From Alphaproteobacteria bacterium (GTDB lineage Bacteria > Pseudomonadota > Alphaproteobacteria > Rhodobacterales > Rhodobacteraceae), in the NCBI GenBank assembly GCA_003696705.1, contig RFGD01000089.1:1-19316 (forward strand): a stretch of DNA of 19,316 nt, written 5' to 3'. The position numbers and the translations under genes are program-made. Positions 7,117 through 14,143 of the stretch are shown here, piece after piece (the stretch's first letter is position 1; the number at the start of each line of letters is the position of its first letter). The notes under the pieces were generated by a model, which saw only the letters and a list, made by a program, of their open reading frames with translations, was not told the DNA's origin and did no database searches.

Positions 7117-8097
7117 ATGGGCTACAATATCGAGGACGTCAGCGGCAACAGCACCGGCGGGCCGGACCAGTTCACCTTCACGCTGGACCTTACCGTGCCC
7201 GGTGCGTCGACCGTGACGGGCGACTTCGACGAGGTTCCGCTGTTCGGCGGCGGGGGTGGCGGCGAGGCGCCCGGCGGCTATGTCTTCTCGGCTCTTTCGA
7301 ATCCTGCGCTTGGCACGCTTGCAGCCGACGGCACGACGGGACAGTTCACCTTTACCGTCGACCGCGCCGCCGTCATGGCCACGGGCTCCGCTCAGACCGT
7401 CAGTTTCACGGTGACGGGATATGGTAGCGGCGGGAACATCGACACCGACACGGTCTTCATCAACATTCTGATCTGCGTCGCGCGCGGCACGCTTGTCGAC
7501 ACCCCGTCGGGCCCCCGACCGGTTGAGACGCTTTCCACGGGCGACGCCGTCCTTACCGCCGACGGCCGGGCCGAGCGCATCCTTTGGATCGGCTCGCGCA
7601 GGCTTGGCTCGGAGGAACTTGCGCGCGCGCCAGAGCTTCGGCCGGTGCAGATTGCCGCCGGCGCGCTGGGCGACGGGCTGCCGCGGCGGTCGCTTCTCGT
7701 TTCGCCGCAGCATCACGTCCTGATCGACGGCTGGCTGGCCGAGCTTGTCACCGGACAGGACGGCGTTCTGGTGCCCGCCCACCGGCTTGCCGACGGCCGC
7801 CGCATCAGGCGCGTCCTGCCGCAAGAGGGCGTCGAATATTTCCACGTCCTTCTCGACCGGCACGAGATCATCCTGACCGAAGGCCTGCCGACCGAAAGCT
7901 TCTATCCCGGCGCCTATGCGCTGGCCGGGCTGACCACGAAGGCGCGCACATCGCTGTTTCACGCCGTGCCCGGACTAGCCTTCGACCCCGAAAGCTATGG
8001 CCCGCCCGCCTGCGCCGTTGCCAGCCGGGACGAAGCCCGGGTCATCGCAGCGCGGCTCGGGGCCGGCCGAGCCAAGCGGGAAAGGATCGCCGCATGA
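7117..8097 (+). CDS. Hint-domain (Hedgehog/intein) protein with short beta-rich N-terminal passenger
   Basis: With the ATG at 7117 the protein has 326 residues. Residues 1-119 are acidic, rich in Gly, Thr and Ser, with no lysine and a six-glycine linker. They look like an exported beta-sandwich of VCBS/cadherin-like type and carry two QFTFT strands. Residues 120-290 form a Hint_2 module. Cys120 begins CVARGTLVDTPSGPRPVETL at the expected splice or cleavage point, SPQHHVLIDGW gives His199-His200, and LPTESFYPG follows. Hint domains cleave or transfer the peptide just before the cysteine. No signal peptide is evident, so type I secretion or no export is possible. An in-frame ATG at 7045 would add 24 Arg/Gly-rich residues over the leader hairpin and is thought less likely; neither start has a well-placed Shine-Dalgarno. 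The stop overlaps the acyltransferase start as ATGA. Confidence 0.85.
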   Translation: MGYNIEDVSGNSTGGPDQFTFTLDLTVPGASTVTGDFDEVPLFGGGGGGEAPGGYVFSALSNPALGTLAADGTTGQFTFTVDRAAVMATGSAQTVSFTVTGYGSGGNIDTDTVFINILICVARGTLVDTPSGPRPVETLSTGDAVLTADGRAERILWIGSRRLGSEELARAPELRPVQIAAGALGDGLPRRSLLVSPQHHVLIDGWLAELVTGQDGVLVPAHRLADGRRIRRVLPQEGVEYFHVLLDRHEIILTEGLPTESFYPGAYALAGLTTKARTSLFHAVPGLAFDPESYGPPACAVASRDEARVIAARLGAGRAKRERIAA

Positions 8098-8609
8098 CCG
8101 TCCTTCGCGACATGAAGGGCCAGGCGTTGCCGCCCATCGAAGCGCCCTCGGCCGAGACGCTCCGGGCCTATGGCGACGCGATGTTCCTTGCCTTCCGCAG
8201 CGGGCGGCACGTCACCATGCCGGTGGCCATGCTGCGCGCCGCCCTGGAGCCGCCGCTCGTGCTCGGCCAGTATCGGATCTTCCGCTTCGACGATGTGCCG
8301 CGGGGCATGTTCACCTGGGCGCGGCTCAGCGAGGAGGCCGAGCGCCGCTACGTCGCCGGGGGTCAGCTTGCCCCCGAAGACTGGCGATCGGGTGAACGCC
8401 TCTGGCTCATCGACATCATCGCCCCCTATCGCGGCATGGCGGCGGGCATCGCACGCTGGGTGATGAAGTCCGGCAACGTGACCGATGCCGACTTCCGCTT
8501 CCGGCGCGTCGAGGGCGCGCGCGACACCCGCCGGATCGTCGAGGTCGATTTCCGCCGCCCCCGCAAGGCACGGATCCTGACGCCTGCGGATTTCGGCGTG
8601 ACGGGCTGA
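8094..8609 (+). CDS. HlyC/RtxC-type toxin-activating lysine acyltransferase
   Basis: A 171-residue protein matching HlyC, the acyl-ACP-dependent enzyme that fatty-acylates internal lysines of RTX protoxins in the cytoplasm. GRHVTMPVAML aligns with the HlyC segment around its catalytic histidine, giving His39. APEDWRSGERLWLIDIIAP aligns with AEDWTSGDRKWFIDWIAP of HlyC, giving Asp107 for catalytic Asp92. The His-to-Asp spacing is 68 residues here and 69 in HlyC. QYRIFRFDDVPRGMFTWARLS covers the strand before. Both catalytic residues and the normal length suggest an active enzyme. The ATG at 8094 overlaps the Hint stop, with AAAGG upstream. The frame stays open far upstream through the Hint gene, which is an effect of high GC. 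No RTX toxin lies in the window, so the Hint protein, or a toxin elsewhere, is the candidate target. Confidence 0.9.
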   Translation: MTVLRDMKGQALPPIEAPSAETLRAYGDAMFLAFRSGRHVTMPVAMLRAALEPPLVLGQYRIFRFDDVPRGMFTWARLSEEAERRYVAGGQLAPEDWRSGERLWLIDIIAPYRGMAAGIARWVMKSGNVTDADFRFRRVEGARDTRRIVEVDFRRPRKARILTPADFGVTG

Positions 8610-8616
8610 GCGCTCA
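8607..8616. other. 10-base palindrome spanning two convergent stop codons
   Basis: TGAGCGCTCA is perfectly self-complementary. Its left TGA ends the acyltransferase and its right TCA is the argG stop on the other strand. It is too short and loopless to be a real terminator. Confidence 0.6.
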
Positions 8617-9843
8617 GCCGCCCTTCCGGCGCCGGTTGCGGGTCGCCAGCAGGCGAAGCCGCAGCGCATTCAGGCGGATGAACCCTTCGGCGTCCTTCTG
8701 GTCGTAGGCGCCGGCGTCGTCTTCGAAGGTCACATGCGCTTCGGAGTAGAGCGAGTTCTCCGACCAGCGACCGACCGTTCGCGCCGCGCCCTTGTAAAGC
8801 TTCAGCCGCACGGTGCCCGACACGAATTCCTGGCTGCGATCGATCGCCGCCTGGAGCATCTCGCGCTCGGGGCTGAACCAGAACCCGTTGTAGATGAGCT
8901 CGGCGTAGCGGGGCATCAGCTCGTCCTTCAGATGCGCCGCGCCGCGGTCAAGGGTGATCTGCTCGATCCCGCGATGGGCCTCGAGCAGGATCGTGCCCCC
9001 CGGGGTCTCGTAGATTCCCCGCGACTTCATGCCGACGAAGCGGTTCTCGACCAGATCGAGCCGCCCGATGCCGTGCTTGCGCCCGTATTCGTTCAGCGTG
9101 GTCAGCACGGTCGCCGGCGACATCTCGACGCCGTTGATGGCGACCGCGTCCCCCCGCGCGAATGTCACCTCGACATATTCCGGCGTGTCGGGCGCATCCT
9201 CGGGGTTCACGGTGCGCTGATAGACATAGTCGGGCGCTTCCTTTGCCGGATCCTCGAGCACCTTGCCTTCCGAAGACGTATGCAGAAGGTTCGCATCGAC
9301 CGAGAACGGCGCCTCGCCGCGCTTGTCCTTGGCGATCGGGATCTGGTGCGCTTCGGCGAACTCGAGAAGCCGGGTCCGGCTGGTCAGGTCCCATTCGCGC
9401 CACGGCGCGATGACCTTGATGTCGGGGTTGAGCGCGTAGGCGGCAAGTTCGAAGCGGACCTGATCGTTGCCCTTGCCCGTCGCGCCATGGGCGATGGCGT
9501 CGGCACCCGTTTCCTCGGCGATCTCGATAAGGCGCTTCGAGATGAGCGGCCGGGCAATGGACGTGCCGAGGAGATAGAGCCCCTCGTAGACGGCGTTGGC
9601 GCGGAACATCGGGAAGACGAAGTCGCGCACGAACTCCTCGCGCAAGTCCTCGATGTAGATGTTTTCCGGCCGGATGCCGAGCATCTCGGCCTTCTGGCGT
9701 GCCGGCTCAAGCTCTTCGCCCTGCCCAAGGTCGGCCGTGAAGGTCACCACCTCGCATCCGTACTCGACCTGAAGCCACTTCAGGATGATCGACGTATCCA
9801 GCCCGCCCGAGTAGGCAAGCACAACCTTCTTCGGCTTGGTCAT
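8614..9843 (-). CDS. argG: Argininosuccinate synthase
   Basis: A 409-residue cytoplasmic enzyme that joins citrulline and aspartate with ATP, the penultimate step of arginine synthesis. The PP-loop LAYSGGLDTS at residues 9-18 binds ATP. AHGATGKGNDQVRFE and the later TSRTRLLEFAEAH and LLHTSSEGKVLEDP are diagnostic of ArgG. Length is normal. I chose the ATG at 9843 (MTKPKKVV), which gives the usual family N-terminus; a GTG three codons upstream (9852) is the alternative. It is convergent with the acyltransferase, with stops four bases apart inside a 10-base palindrome, and divergent from ilvA. A weak promoter-like TTGTGG (9916-9921 on this strand) with TAAACC seventeen bases on was noted. Confidence 0.97.
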   Translation of the reverse strand: MTKPKKVVLAYSGGLDTSIILKWLQVEYGCEVVTFTADLGQGEELEPARQKAEMLGIRPENIYIEDLREEFVRDFVFPMFRANAVYEGLYLLGTSIARPLISKRLIEIAEETGADAIAHGATGKGNDQVRFELAAYALNPDIKVIAPWREWDLTSRTRLLEFAEAHQIPIAKDKRGEAPFSVDANLLHTSSEGKVLEDPAKEAPDYVYQRTVNPEDAPDTPEYVEVTFARGDAVAINGVEMSPATVLTTLNEYGRKHGIGRLDLVENRFVGMKSRGIYETPGGTILLEAHRGIEQITLDRGAAHLKDELMPRYAELIYNGFWFSPEREMLQAAIDRSQEFVSGTVRLKLYKGAARTVGRWSENSLYSEAHVTFEDDAGAYDQKDAEGFIRLNALRLRLLATRNRRRKGG

Positions 9844-10016
9844 GGGTCCCACGCTCCGCTTTCCGGTGCCCCGCCGGGGGCGTTCCTCGGGCGGTTTATT
9901 TCCTTTGCGTCATCGCCACAAGGGGGGCGGGCCGGACGACGCGTCGAAGCGACGCGCCCCCTGCGTACGTGCGCGCGGGCGCGCCGGGATGGGTGGAAAC
10001 GCGCCGCGCCAGTCGC

Positions 10017-10022
10017 TAGGGT
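10017..10022 (+). promoter_or_regulatory. Putative -10 box of ilvA, suggesting a leaderless mRNA
   Basis: TAGGGT ends six bases before the ilvA ATG at 10029, which would place the transcript start at or next to the A of the ATG. No Shine-Dalgarno sequence precedes this start, in agreement with a leaderless message, a form common in alphaproteobacteria. The -35 region (around TGGAAA at 9994-9999) is weak. Confidence 0.3.
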
Positions 10023-10028
10023 CCCGCC

Positions 10029-11276
10029 ATGAGCGATTTTCTTCAAGGGGCAAGGGCAGCCGAAGCGGCCCTTCGGTCGGTGTTCCCGCCAACACCGCTT
10101 CAAAGGAATGCCCATCTTTCCGAACGGTTCGGCGCCGAGATCCTTCTCAAGCGCGAGGATCTGACGCCCGTCAGGTCCTACAAGATCCGTGGCGCCATGA
10201 ATGCGATGCGCAAGGCGTTGGCGCGCGCCCCGGAAAGTCGCCGGTTCGTGTGTGCCAGCGCCGGCAACCACGCCCAGGGTGTCGCCTACATGTGCCGGCA
10301 TCTGGGCGTCGAGGGCGTCATCTTCATGCCTGTGACGACGCCCGGCCAGAAGATCCAGAAGACGCGGACGTTCGGCGGCGACAATATCGAGATCCGCCTG
10401 ACGGGCGACTACTTCGACGATACGCTGGCCGCCGCAAAGGCCTATTGTGCGGCCGAAGGGGCGCATTTCCTGGCACCCTTCGACGATGCCGACGTCATCG
10501 AGGGTCAGGCGTCCGTCGCGGTAGAGATACTGGACGCGCTTGGGGCCGCGCCGGATGTTCTCGTGCTGCCGGTCGGCGGCGGCGGGCTCGCGGCGGGCGT
10601 CGTCTCGGCCATGGATGCGGCCGGCGCCAGGACCCGCCACGTCTTCGCCGAACCGCGGGGCGGGGCAAGCCTGGCCGCCGCCCTTGCCGCCGGCCATCCC
10701 GTGACGCTGCCTTCGGTCGACAACTTCGTCGATGGCGCCGCCGTGGCGCGGGTCGGCGATCTGCCCTTCGTCACGCTCTCTCGTTTCCGTCCCGAAGATG
10801 TCGTTGCGGTGCCCGAAGACCGGCTGTGCACGACAATCCTTGACATGCTGAACGTCGAGGGCATTGTGCTCGAACCCGCCGGCGCGCTTTCGGTCGACGC
10901 GCTTCAGGACGTCGCGTCGGCAGTTCGCGGCAAGCGGGTCGTCTGCGTGACCTCAGGCGGCAATTTCGACTTCGAGCGCCTGCCCGAGGTCAAGGAGCGC
11001 GCACTGAAGTTCCGGGGGGTGAAGAAATATTTCATCCTTCGCATGCCCCAGCGGCCGGGGGCGCTGCGCGAGTTCCTTCAGCTCCTTGGCCCGAACGACG
11101 ACATCACCCGTTTCGAATACCTCAAGAAATCGGCGCGCAACTTCGGTTCCGTGCTCATCGGGATCGAGACGTCCGAGCCCGCGGCGCTTCAGACCCTTGC
11201 CGAGCGCATGCGCGCGGCCGGTCTTGTCTTCCGCGACATCACCGAAGACGAGGTTCTGGCCGAGTTCCTTATCTGA
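10029..11276 (+). CDS. ilvA: Threonine ammonia-lyase (threonine dehydratase), biosynthetic type
   Basis: A 415-residue PLP enzyme turning threonine into 2-oxobutanoate, the first step of isoleucine synthesis. Lys52 in VRSYKIRGA is the PLP lysine, CASAGNHAQGVA is the substrate loop, and LPVGGGGLAAG binds the PLP phosphate. Residues from about 330 form a single ACT-like regulatory domain (ILRMPQRPGALREFL), as in the short TIGR02079-type enzymes, compared with two domains in E. coli IlvA, so isoleucine feedback may differ. Catabolic threonine dehydratase is the alternative, but the ACT-like tail and the LLKREDLTPVRSYK start favour the biosynthetic form. The gene is monocistronic and convergent with the Hpt gene, 11 bases away. 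Confidence 0.93.
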   Translation: MSDFLQGARAAEAALRSVFPPTPLQRNAHLSERFGAEILLKREDLTPVRSYKIRGAMNAMRKALARAPESRRFVCASAGNHAQGVAYMCRHLGVEGVIFMPVTTPGQKIQKTRTFGGDNIEIRLTGDYFDDTLAAAKAYCAAEGAHFLAPFDDADVIEGQASVAVEILDALGAAPDVLVLPVGGGGLAAGVVSAMDAAGARTRHVFAEPRGGASLAAALAAGHPVTLPSVDNFVDGAAVARVGDLPFVTLSRFRPEDVVAVPEDRLCTTILDMLNVEGIVLEPAGALSVDALQDVASAVRGKRVVCVTSGGNFDFERLPEVKERALKFRGVKKYFILRMPQRPGALREFLQLLGPNDDITRFEYLKKSARNFGSVLIGIETSEPAALQTLAERMRAAGLVFRDITEDEVLAEFLI

Positions 11277-11287
11277 TCGGGGAACTG

Positions 11288-11614
11288 CTAGGCCGCAGCC
11301 GTCTGCAGCGCCCGGCGCAGCGCCTCTTGCCCTTCCTCGAAGCGCGCCCTGATCGCGGCCGGATCGACCGAATCGGGTGCACCGGCCGACACCGCCCGCT
11401 CGCCCTCGGCACAGGCGCCGGCAAGCGACGCCAGTCCAAGGTTGAGCGCGCAGCCCTTGATGAAATGCAGGGTCGCGGCAAGCTCATCCTCGCCCTCGGC
11501 GGCAGAAAGGCGGTCAACGGCCTCGGCAACCTCCTCAAAGAAAATTTCGACAACCTCGGCCAGATCGTCTTCGCCGATCTCGGCCTTCAGTTCATCCACG
11601 CGTTTCCAGTCCAT
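11288..11614 (-). CDS. Hpt-domain phosphotransfer protein
   Basis: A 108-residue helical protein consisting only of a histidine-containing phosphotransfer domain. HFIKGCALNLGL at residues 50-61 is the active site: His50 is the phospho-acceptor, and Lys53 with Gly54 and Gly60 complete the HxxKG...G pattern. It should relay phosphoryl groups between a hybrid kinase and a response regulator in the cytoplasm. The start ATG at 11614 has GGAAG seven bases upstream. The gene is divergent from the receiver/phosphatase gene, so that receiver is an obvious candidate partner, although no kinase is in the window. No other domain is present. Confidence 0.88.
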   Translation of the reverse strand: MDWKRVDELKAEIGEDDLAEVVEIFFEEVAEAVDRLSAAEGEDELAATLHFIKGCALNLGLASLAGACAEGERAVSAGAPDSVDPAAIRARFEEGQEALRRALQTAAA

Positions 11615-11661
11615 GATTTCTTCCGTTCAGCTTCGCCCCGACCAGGGACGGTACGCCCCTT

Positions 11662-11702
11662 CGGTTAACGACATGTAAGCGCCGCCGTTCACCAGCGGTT
11701 AA
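11662..11702 (-). promoter_or_regulatory. Two TTAACCG elements in the Hpt/phosphatase divergent region
   Basis: On the minus strand TTAACCGA (within 11661-11668) and TTAACCGC (within 11695-11702) occur 34 bases apart. Each shares six of eight bases with TTAACCAT, a CtrA half-site form known in alphaproteobacteria. The classic TTAA-N7-TTAA spacing is not met. CtrA control of this signalling pair is a guess. Confidence 0.25.
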
Positions 11703-11740
11703 GTCCCGCCGCCTAAGGTCACCGAAGCGGGACAGGGAAC

Positions 11741-13027
11741 ATGCAGGTCATGACGGGGAGCATCGAAAGCATTCTGAAAAGCGGGGATTCGCGGCCTGAC
11801 GGGCCCGAACACGCGATTCGCCGCGCCCTCGTCGTCGACGACAGCCGGGGACAGCGTCGCATCCTGGCCGCCTCCCTCCGCAAGTGGGGTATCGACGCGA
11901 TCGAGGCCGAGGATGGCTTCGAAGCGCTTGATTTCCTTTCCCGGTCTTCCGTCGATCTCATCGTCTCGGACTGGGAGATGCCGGGGATGTCCGGCGTCGA
12001 CTTCTGCCGCACGTTCCGCGACCGCGAGGGTCCCGAGTATACCTATTTCATGCTGCTGACCTCGAAGACCAGCAAGGGGGCGATCGCCGACGGTCTGCAG
12101 GCAGGCGCCGACGACTTCCTGTCCAAGCCGTTCTCTCCGGAAGAGCTTCGGGCGCGGATCCACGCGGGCGAACGGATCCTTGCCATGCAGCGGGAGATGA
12201 CGCGCAAGAACGCGCTTCTCTCGAACGCGCTGACCCGCATCCGCGACCTTTACGCCGCGCTGGACCGCGATCTTGTGGAAGCGGGCAAGCTGCAGCGTTC
12301 GCTGGTCCGCGACCCGGTGCGAAAGTTCCCCGGTGGACAGATTGCGATGCGCCTCCGGCCGTCGGGGCATGTCGGGGGCGATCTTGTGGGCTCGTTCCCG
12401 GTCGGCGAGGACGTTGTCGGCATCTTTTCTATCGACGTATCAGGGCATGGCGTGACCTCGGCGATGATGACGGCGCGCCTTGCCAGCCTCCTGACGGCCG
12501 GGGACGTCAGCCAGAACATCGCGATCCGGAAAGGCCCCGGGGGCGCCCCGGAGGCCCGCCCGGTCGACGAGACGGTGGCCGCGATCGACCGGCTGTTGCA
12601 GACCGAGATCGCCAGTGACATCTACGTGACGATGGTTCTTGCCGTCGCTGACCTGCAGACCGGCGAGGTCACGCTGTGCCAGGCGGGGCACCCGCCGCCC
12701 CTGGTGCAGCGGGCCGACGGCTCGGTCCAGGCCGTGGGGGACGGTGGCATGCCCGTCGGGCTCGTCCCCGGCGCCTTCTTCGAAAGCTTCGGGCTGGTGC
12801 TCCACCCCGGAGATCGGCTTCTCCTCTACACCGACGGCGCCACCGAGGCGGTTGACCGCTCTGGCGCCGAGCTTGGGGAAGATGGCCTCGCCCGCATGCT
12901 CGAGGGCGCGCGCGCCCTCCGTGGCCTTGACCTTTTGTCCCATCTCGAAGCGGGGGTTCTCGGTTTCGCCGGCTCGGACACCCTGGCCGACGATCTGTCG
13001 CTCCTCGTGCTCGAGGTCGGCGACTGA
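11741..13027 (+). CDS. Response regulator fused to SpoIIE/RsbU-type PP2C phosphatase
   Basis: A 428-residue cytoplasmic protein with a receiver domain at about 28-145: acidic pair Asp33-Asp34, phospho-acceptor Asp77 in SDWEMPGMSG, Thr107 and Lys129. A helical, coiled-coil-like linker (about 145-190) follows, then a PP2C-type SpoIIE phosphatase domain to the end. Metal-site motifs are GGDLVGSF, DVSGHGVTSAMM, LYTDGATEA and the terminal DDLSLLVLEV. Such proteins usually dephosphorylate a STAS anti-anti-sigma factor when the receiver is phosphorylated, in a partner-switching route. RbaY of Rhodobacter capsulatus, which affects gene-transfer-agent production, has this build. ATG choice between 11741 and 11750 is uncertain. 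It is divergent from the Hpt gene, its likely phosphodonor; no STAS protein or anti-sigma kinase is nearby. Confidence 0.92.
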   Translation: MQVMTGSIESILKSGDSRPDGPEHAIRRALVVDDSRGQRRILAASLRKWGIDAIEAEDGFEALDFLSRSSVDLIVSDWEMPGMSGVDFCRTFRDREGPEYTYFMLLTSKTSKGAIADGLQAGADDFLSKPFSPEELRARIHAGERILAMQREMTRKNALLSNALTRIRDLYAALDRDLVEAGKLQRSLVRDPVRKFPGGQIAMRLRPSGHVGGDLVGSFPVGEDVVGIFSIDVSGHGVTSAMMTARLASLLTAGDVSQNIAIRKGPGGAPEARPVDETVAAIDRLLQTEIASDIYVTMVLAVADLQTGEVTLCQAGHPPPLVQRADGSVQAVGDGGMPVGLVPGAFFESFGLVLHPGDRLLLYTDGATEAVDRSGAELGEDGLARMLEGARALRGLDLLSHLEAGVLGFAGSDTLADDLSLLVLEVGD

Positions 13028-13051
13028 AGGGCGCCCTTTCGCGTGGCTGCC

Positions 13052-13081
13052 TTGGTGCGGCGGTTGCGGCGCCTATATAGT
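13052..13081 (+). promoter_or_regulatory. Putative sigma-70 promoter of the hslO operon
   Basis: TTGGTG at 13052-13057 is followed after 16 bases by TATATA at 13074-13079 (or after 18 by TATAGT at 13076-13081). It lies in the 90-base gap before hslO and would give a leader of about 30 bases that contains the AGGG of the hslO ribosome site. Confidence 0.42.
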
Positions 13082-13117
13082 CGCGGTATGCCACCAGTCA
13101 CGGCACAGGGAACCTCC

Positions 13118-14143
13118 ATGACACTCGGCTCGAAAATCGCCTGGGACGACACGGTCCTTCCGTTTCAACTCGACCGCACGGACATCCGCGGCCGGGTGGT
13201 GCGACTCGACTCGGTCCTTGACGAGATGCTTCGTCAGCACGATTACCCCCCCGAGGTCGAAGCCCTACTCGCCGAGGCGGCGCTTCTCACCGCGCTCATC
13301 GGCCAGGCGATCAAGCTTCGCTGGAAGCTCTCGCTCCAGATTCGCACCAACGGGCCCGTTCGGCTGATTGCCACAGATTTCTTCGCCGCCCGCGACGACG
13401 GCCGCCGCGCACGGATGCGCGCCTATGCAAGTTTTGACGCCGAGGGCATTCGCCCGGGCGCGACGGCGGCCGAGCTTCTCGGCGAAGGGGGGTATTTCGG
13501 GATCCTGATCGACCAGGGCCCCGGGACGCTTCCCTATCAGGGCATCACCCCCATTGCGGAAGGCTCGCTCAGCCGCAGCGCCGAGACCTATTTCGCTCAG
13601 TCCGAGCAGCTTCCGACGCGGTTCGCGCTCGGCTTCGCGCGCGAGGGGACACCGAAGTCGAGCCACTGGCGCGGTGGCGGGATCATGCTTCAGGTCATGC
13701 CGAAGACCGCGCCGAAGGACCTTCCCGAGGGCGGCTCCGGAGAGGGGGGTCTTCTTGGCGCGGGCGACATCCTGAGCGGTGATGCGGCCGAGGACTGGTC
13801 CCGGACCAACATGCTGCTCGACACGGTCGAAGCGGACGAACTTGTCGGGCCCGACGTCCAACCGACCGAACTTCTCGTCCGTCTGTTCCACGAAGAGGGA
13901 CCGCGCGTCTTCGACCCGCAACCCGTTGCATTCGGGTGCACCTGCTCGGAAGCCCGCGTGCGCGAGACGCTTTCGAACTTCTCGCGCGCGGAGGTCGCCG
14001 AAATGACGACGGACGAGGGAACCCTGACCGCCGACTGCCAGTTCTGCGGCGCGCATTACGTCCTCGACCCCGACACGGTCGGTGAAGACGCACCGCGAAA
14101 ACCCGGGGGCGACGGCGATGGACCTGCCGACGAACGGGACTGA
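13118..14143 (+). CDS. hslO: Hsp33 redox-regulated chaperone
   Basis: A 341-residue cytoplasmic holdase that switches on when oxidised. The C-terminal zinc/redox switch is complete: Cys274-x-Cys276 (FGCTCSEAR) and Cys307-x-x-Cys310 (DCQFCGAHY). The body carries the family segments LLTALIGQAIKLRWKLSLQ and LLIDQGPGT-like strands, with the order normal for Hsp33. I chose the ATG at 13118 (MTLGSKI), which has AGGG seven bases upstream; in-frame ATGs at 13043 and 13088 add residues unlike the family. It heads a plus-strand run of five genes with overlaps or gaps of at most 11 bases. A putative promoter sits just upstream. Confidence 0.94.
   Translation: MTLGSKIAWDDTVLPFQLDRTDIRGRVVRLDSVLDEMLRQHDYPPEVEALLAEAALLTALIGQAIKLRWKLSLQIRTNGPVRLIATDFFAARDDGRRARMRAYASFDAEGIRPGATAAELLGEGGYFGILIDQGPGTLPYQGITPIAEGSLSRSAETYFAQSEQLPTRFALGFAREGTPKSSHWRGGGIMLQVMPKTAPKDLPEGGSGEGGLLGAGDILSGDAAEDWSRTNMLLDTVEADELVGPDVQPTELLVRLFHEEGPRVFDPQPVAFGCTCSEARVRETLSNFSRAEVAEMTTDEGTLTADCQFCGAHYVLDPDTVGEDAPRKPGGDGDGPADERD

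Noticed and set aside
7584..8093. The acyltransferase frame stays open for 170 codons upstream through the Hint gene.
   Set aside because: The upstream part is Arg/Pro/Ala-rich with no family likeness, while the HlyC homology begins just after the coupled ATG at 8094; it is a high-GC shadow.
8734..10032. A 432-codon open frame antisense to argG.
   Set aside because: It mirrors argG codon positions, has no recognisable domain, and argG itself is unmistakable.
11665..11679. A full CtrA site TTAA-N7-TTAA in the signalling intergenic region.
   Set aside because: The second half reads TAAG, two mismatches from TTAA, so only half-site resemblance is claimed.
13027..13038. Palindrome AAGGGCGCCCTT right after the receiver/phosphatase stop as a terminator.
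   Set aside because: It leaves only a four-base stem with a minimal loop and three T residues after it, too weak to call.
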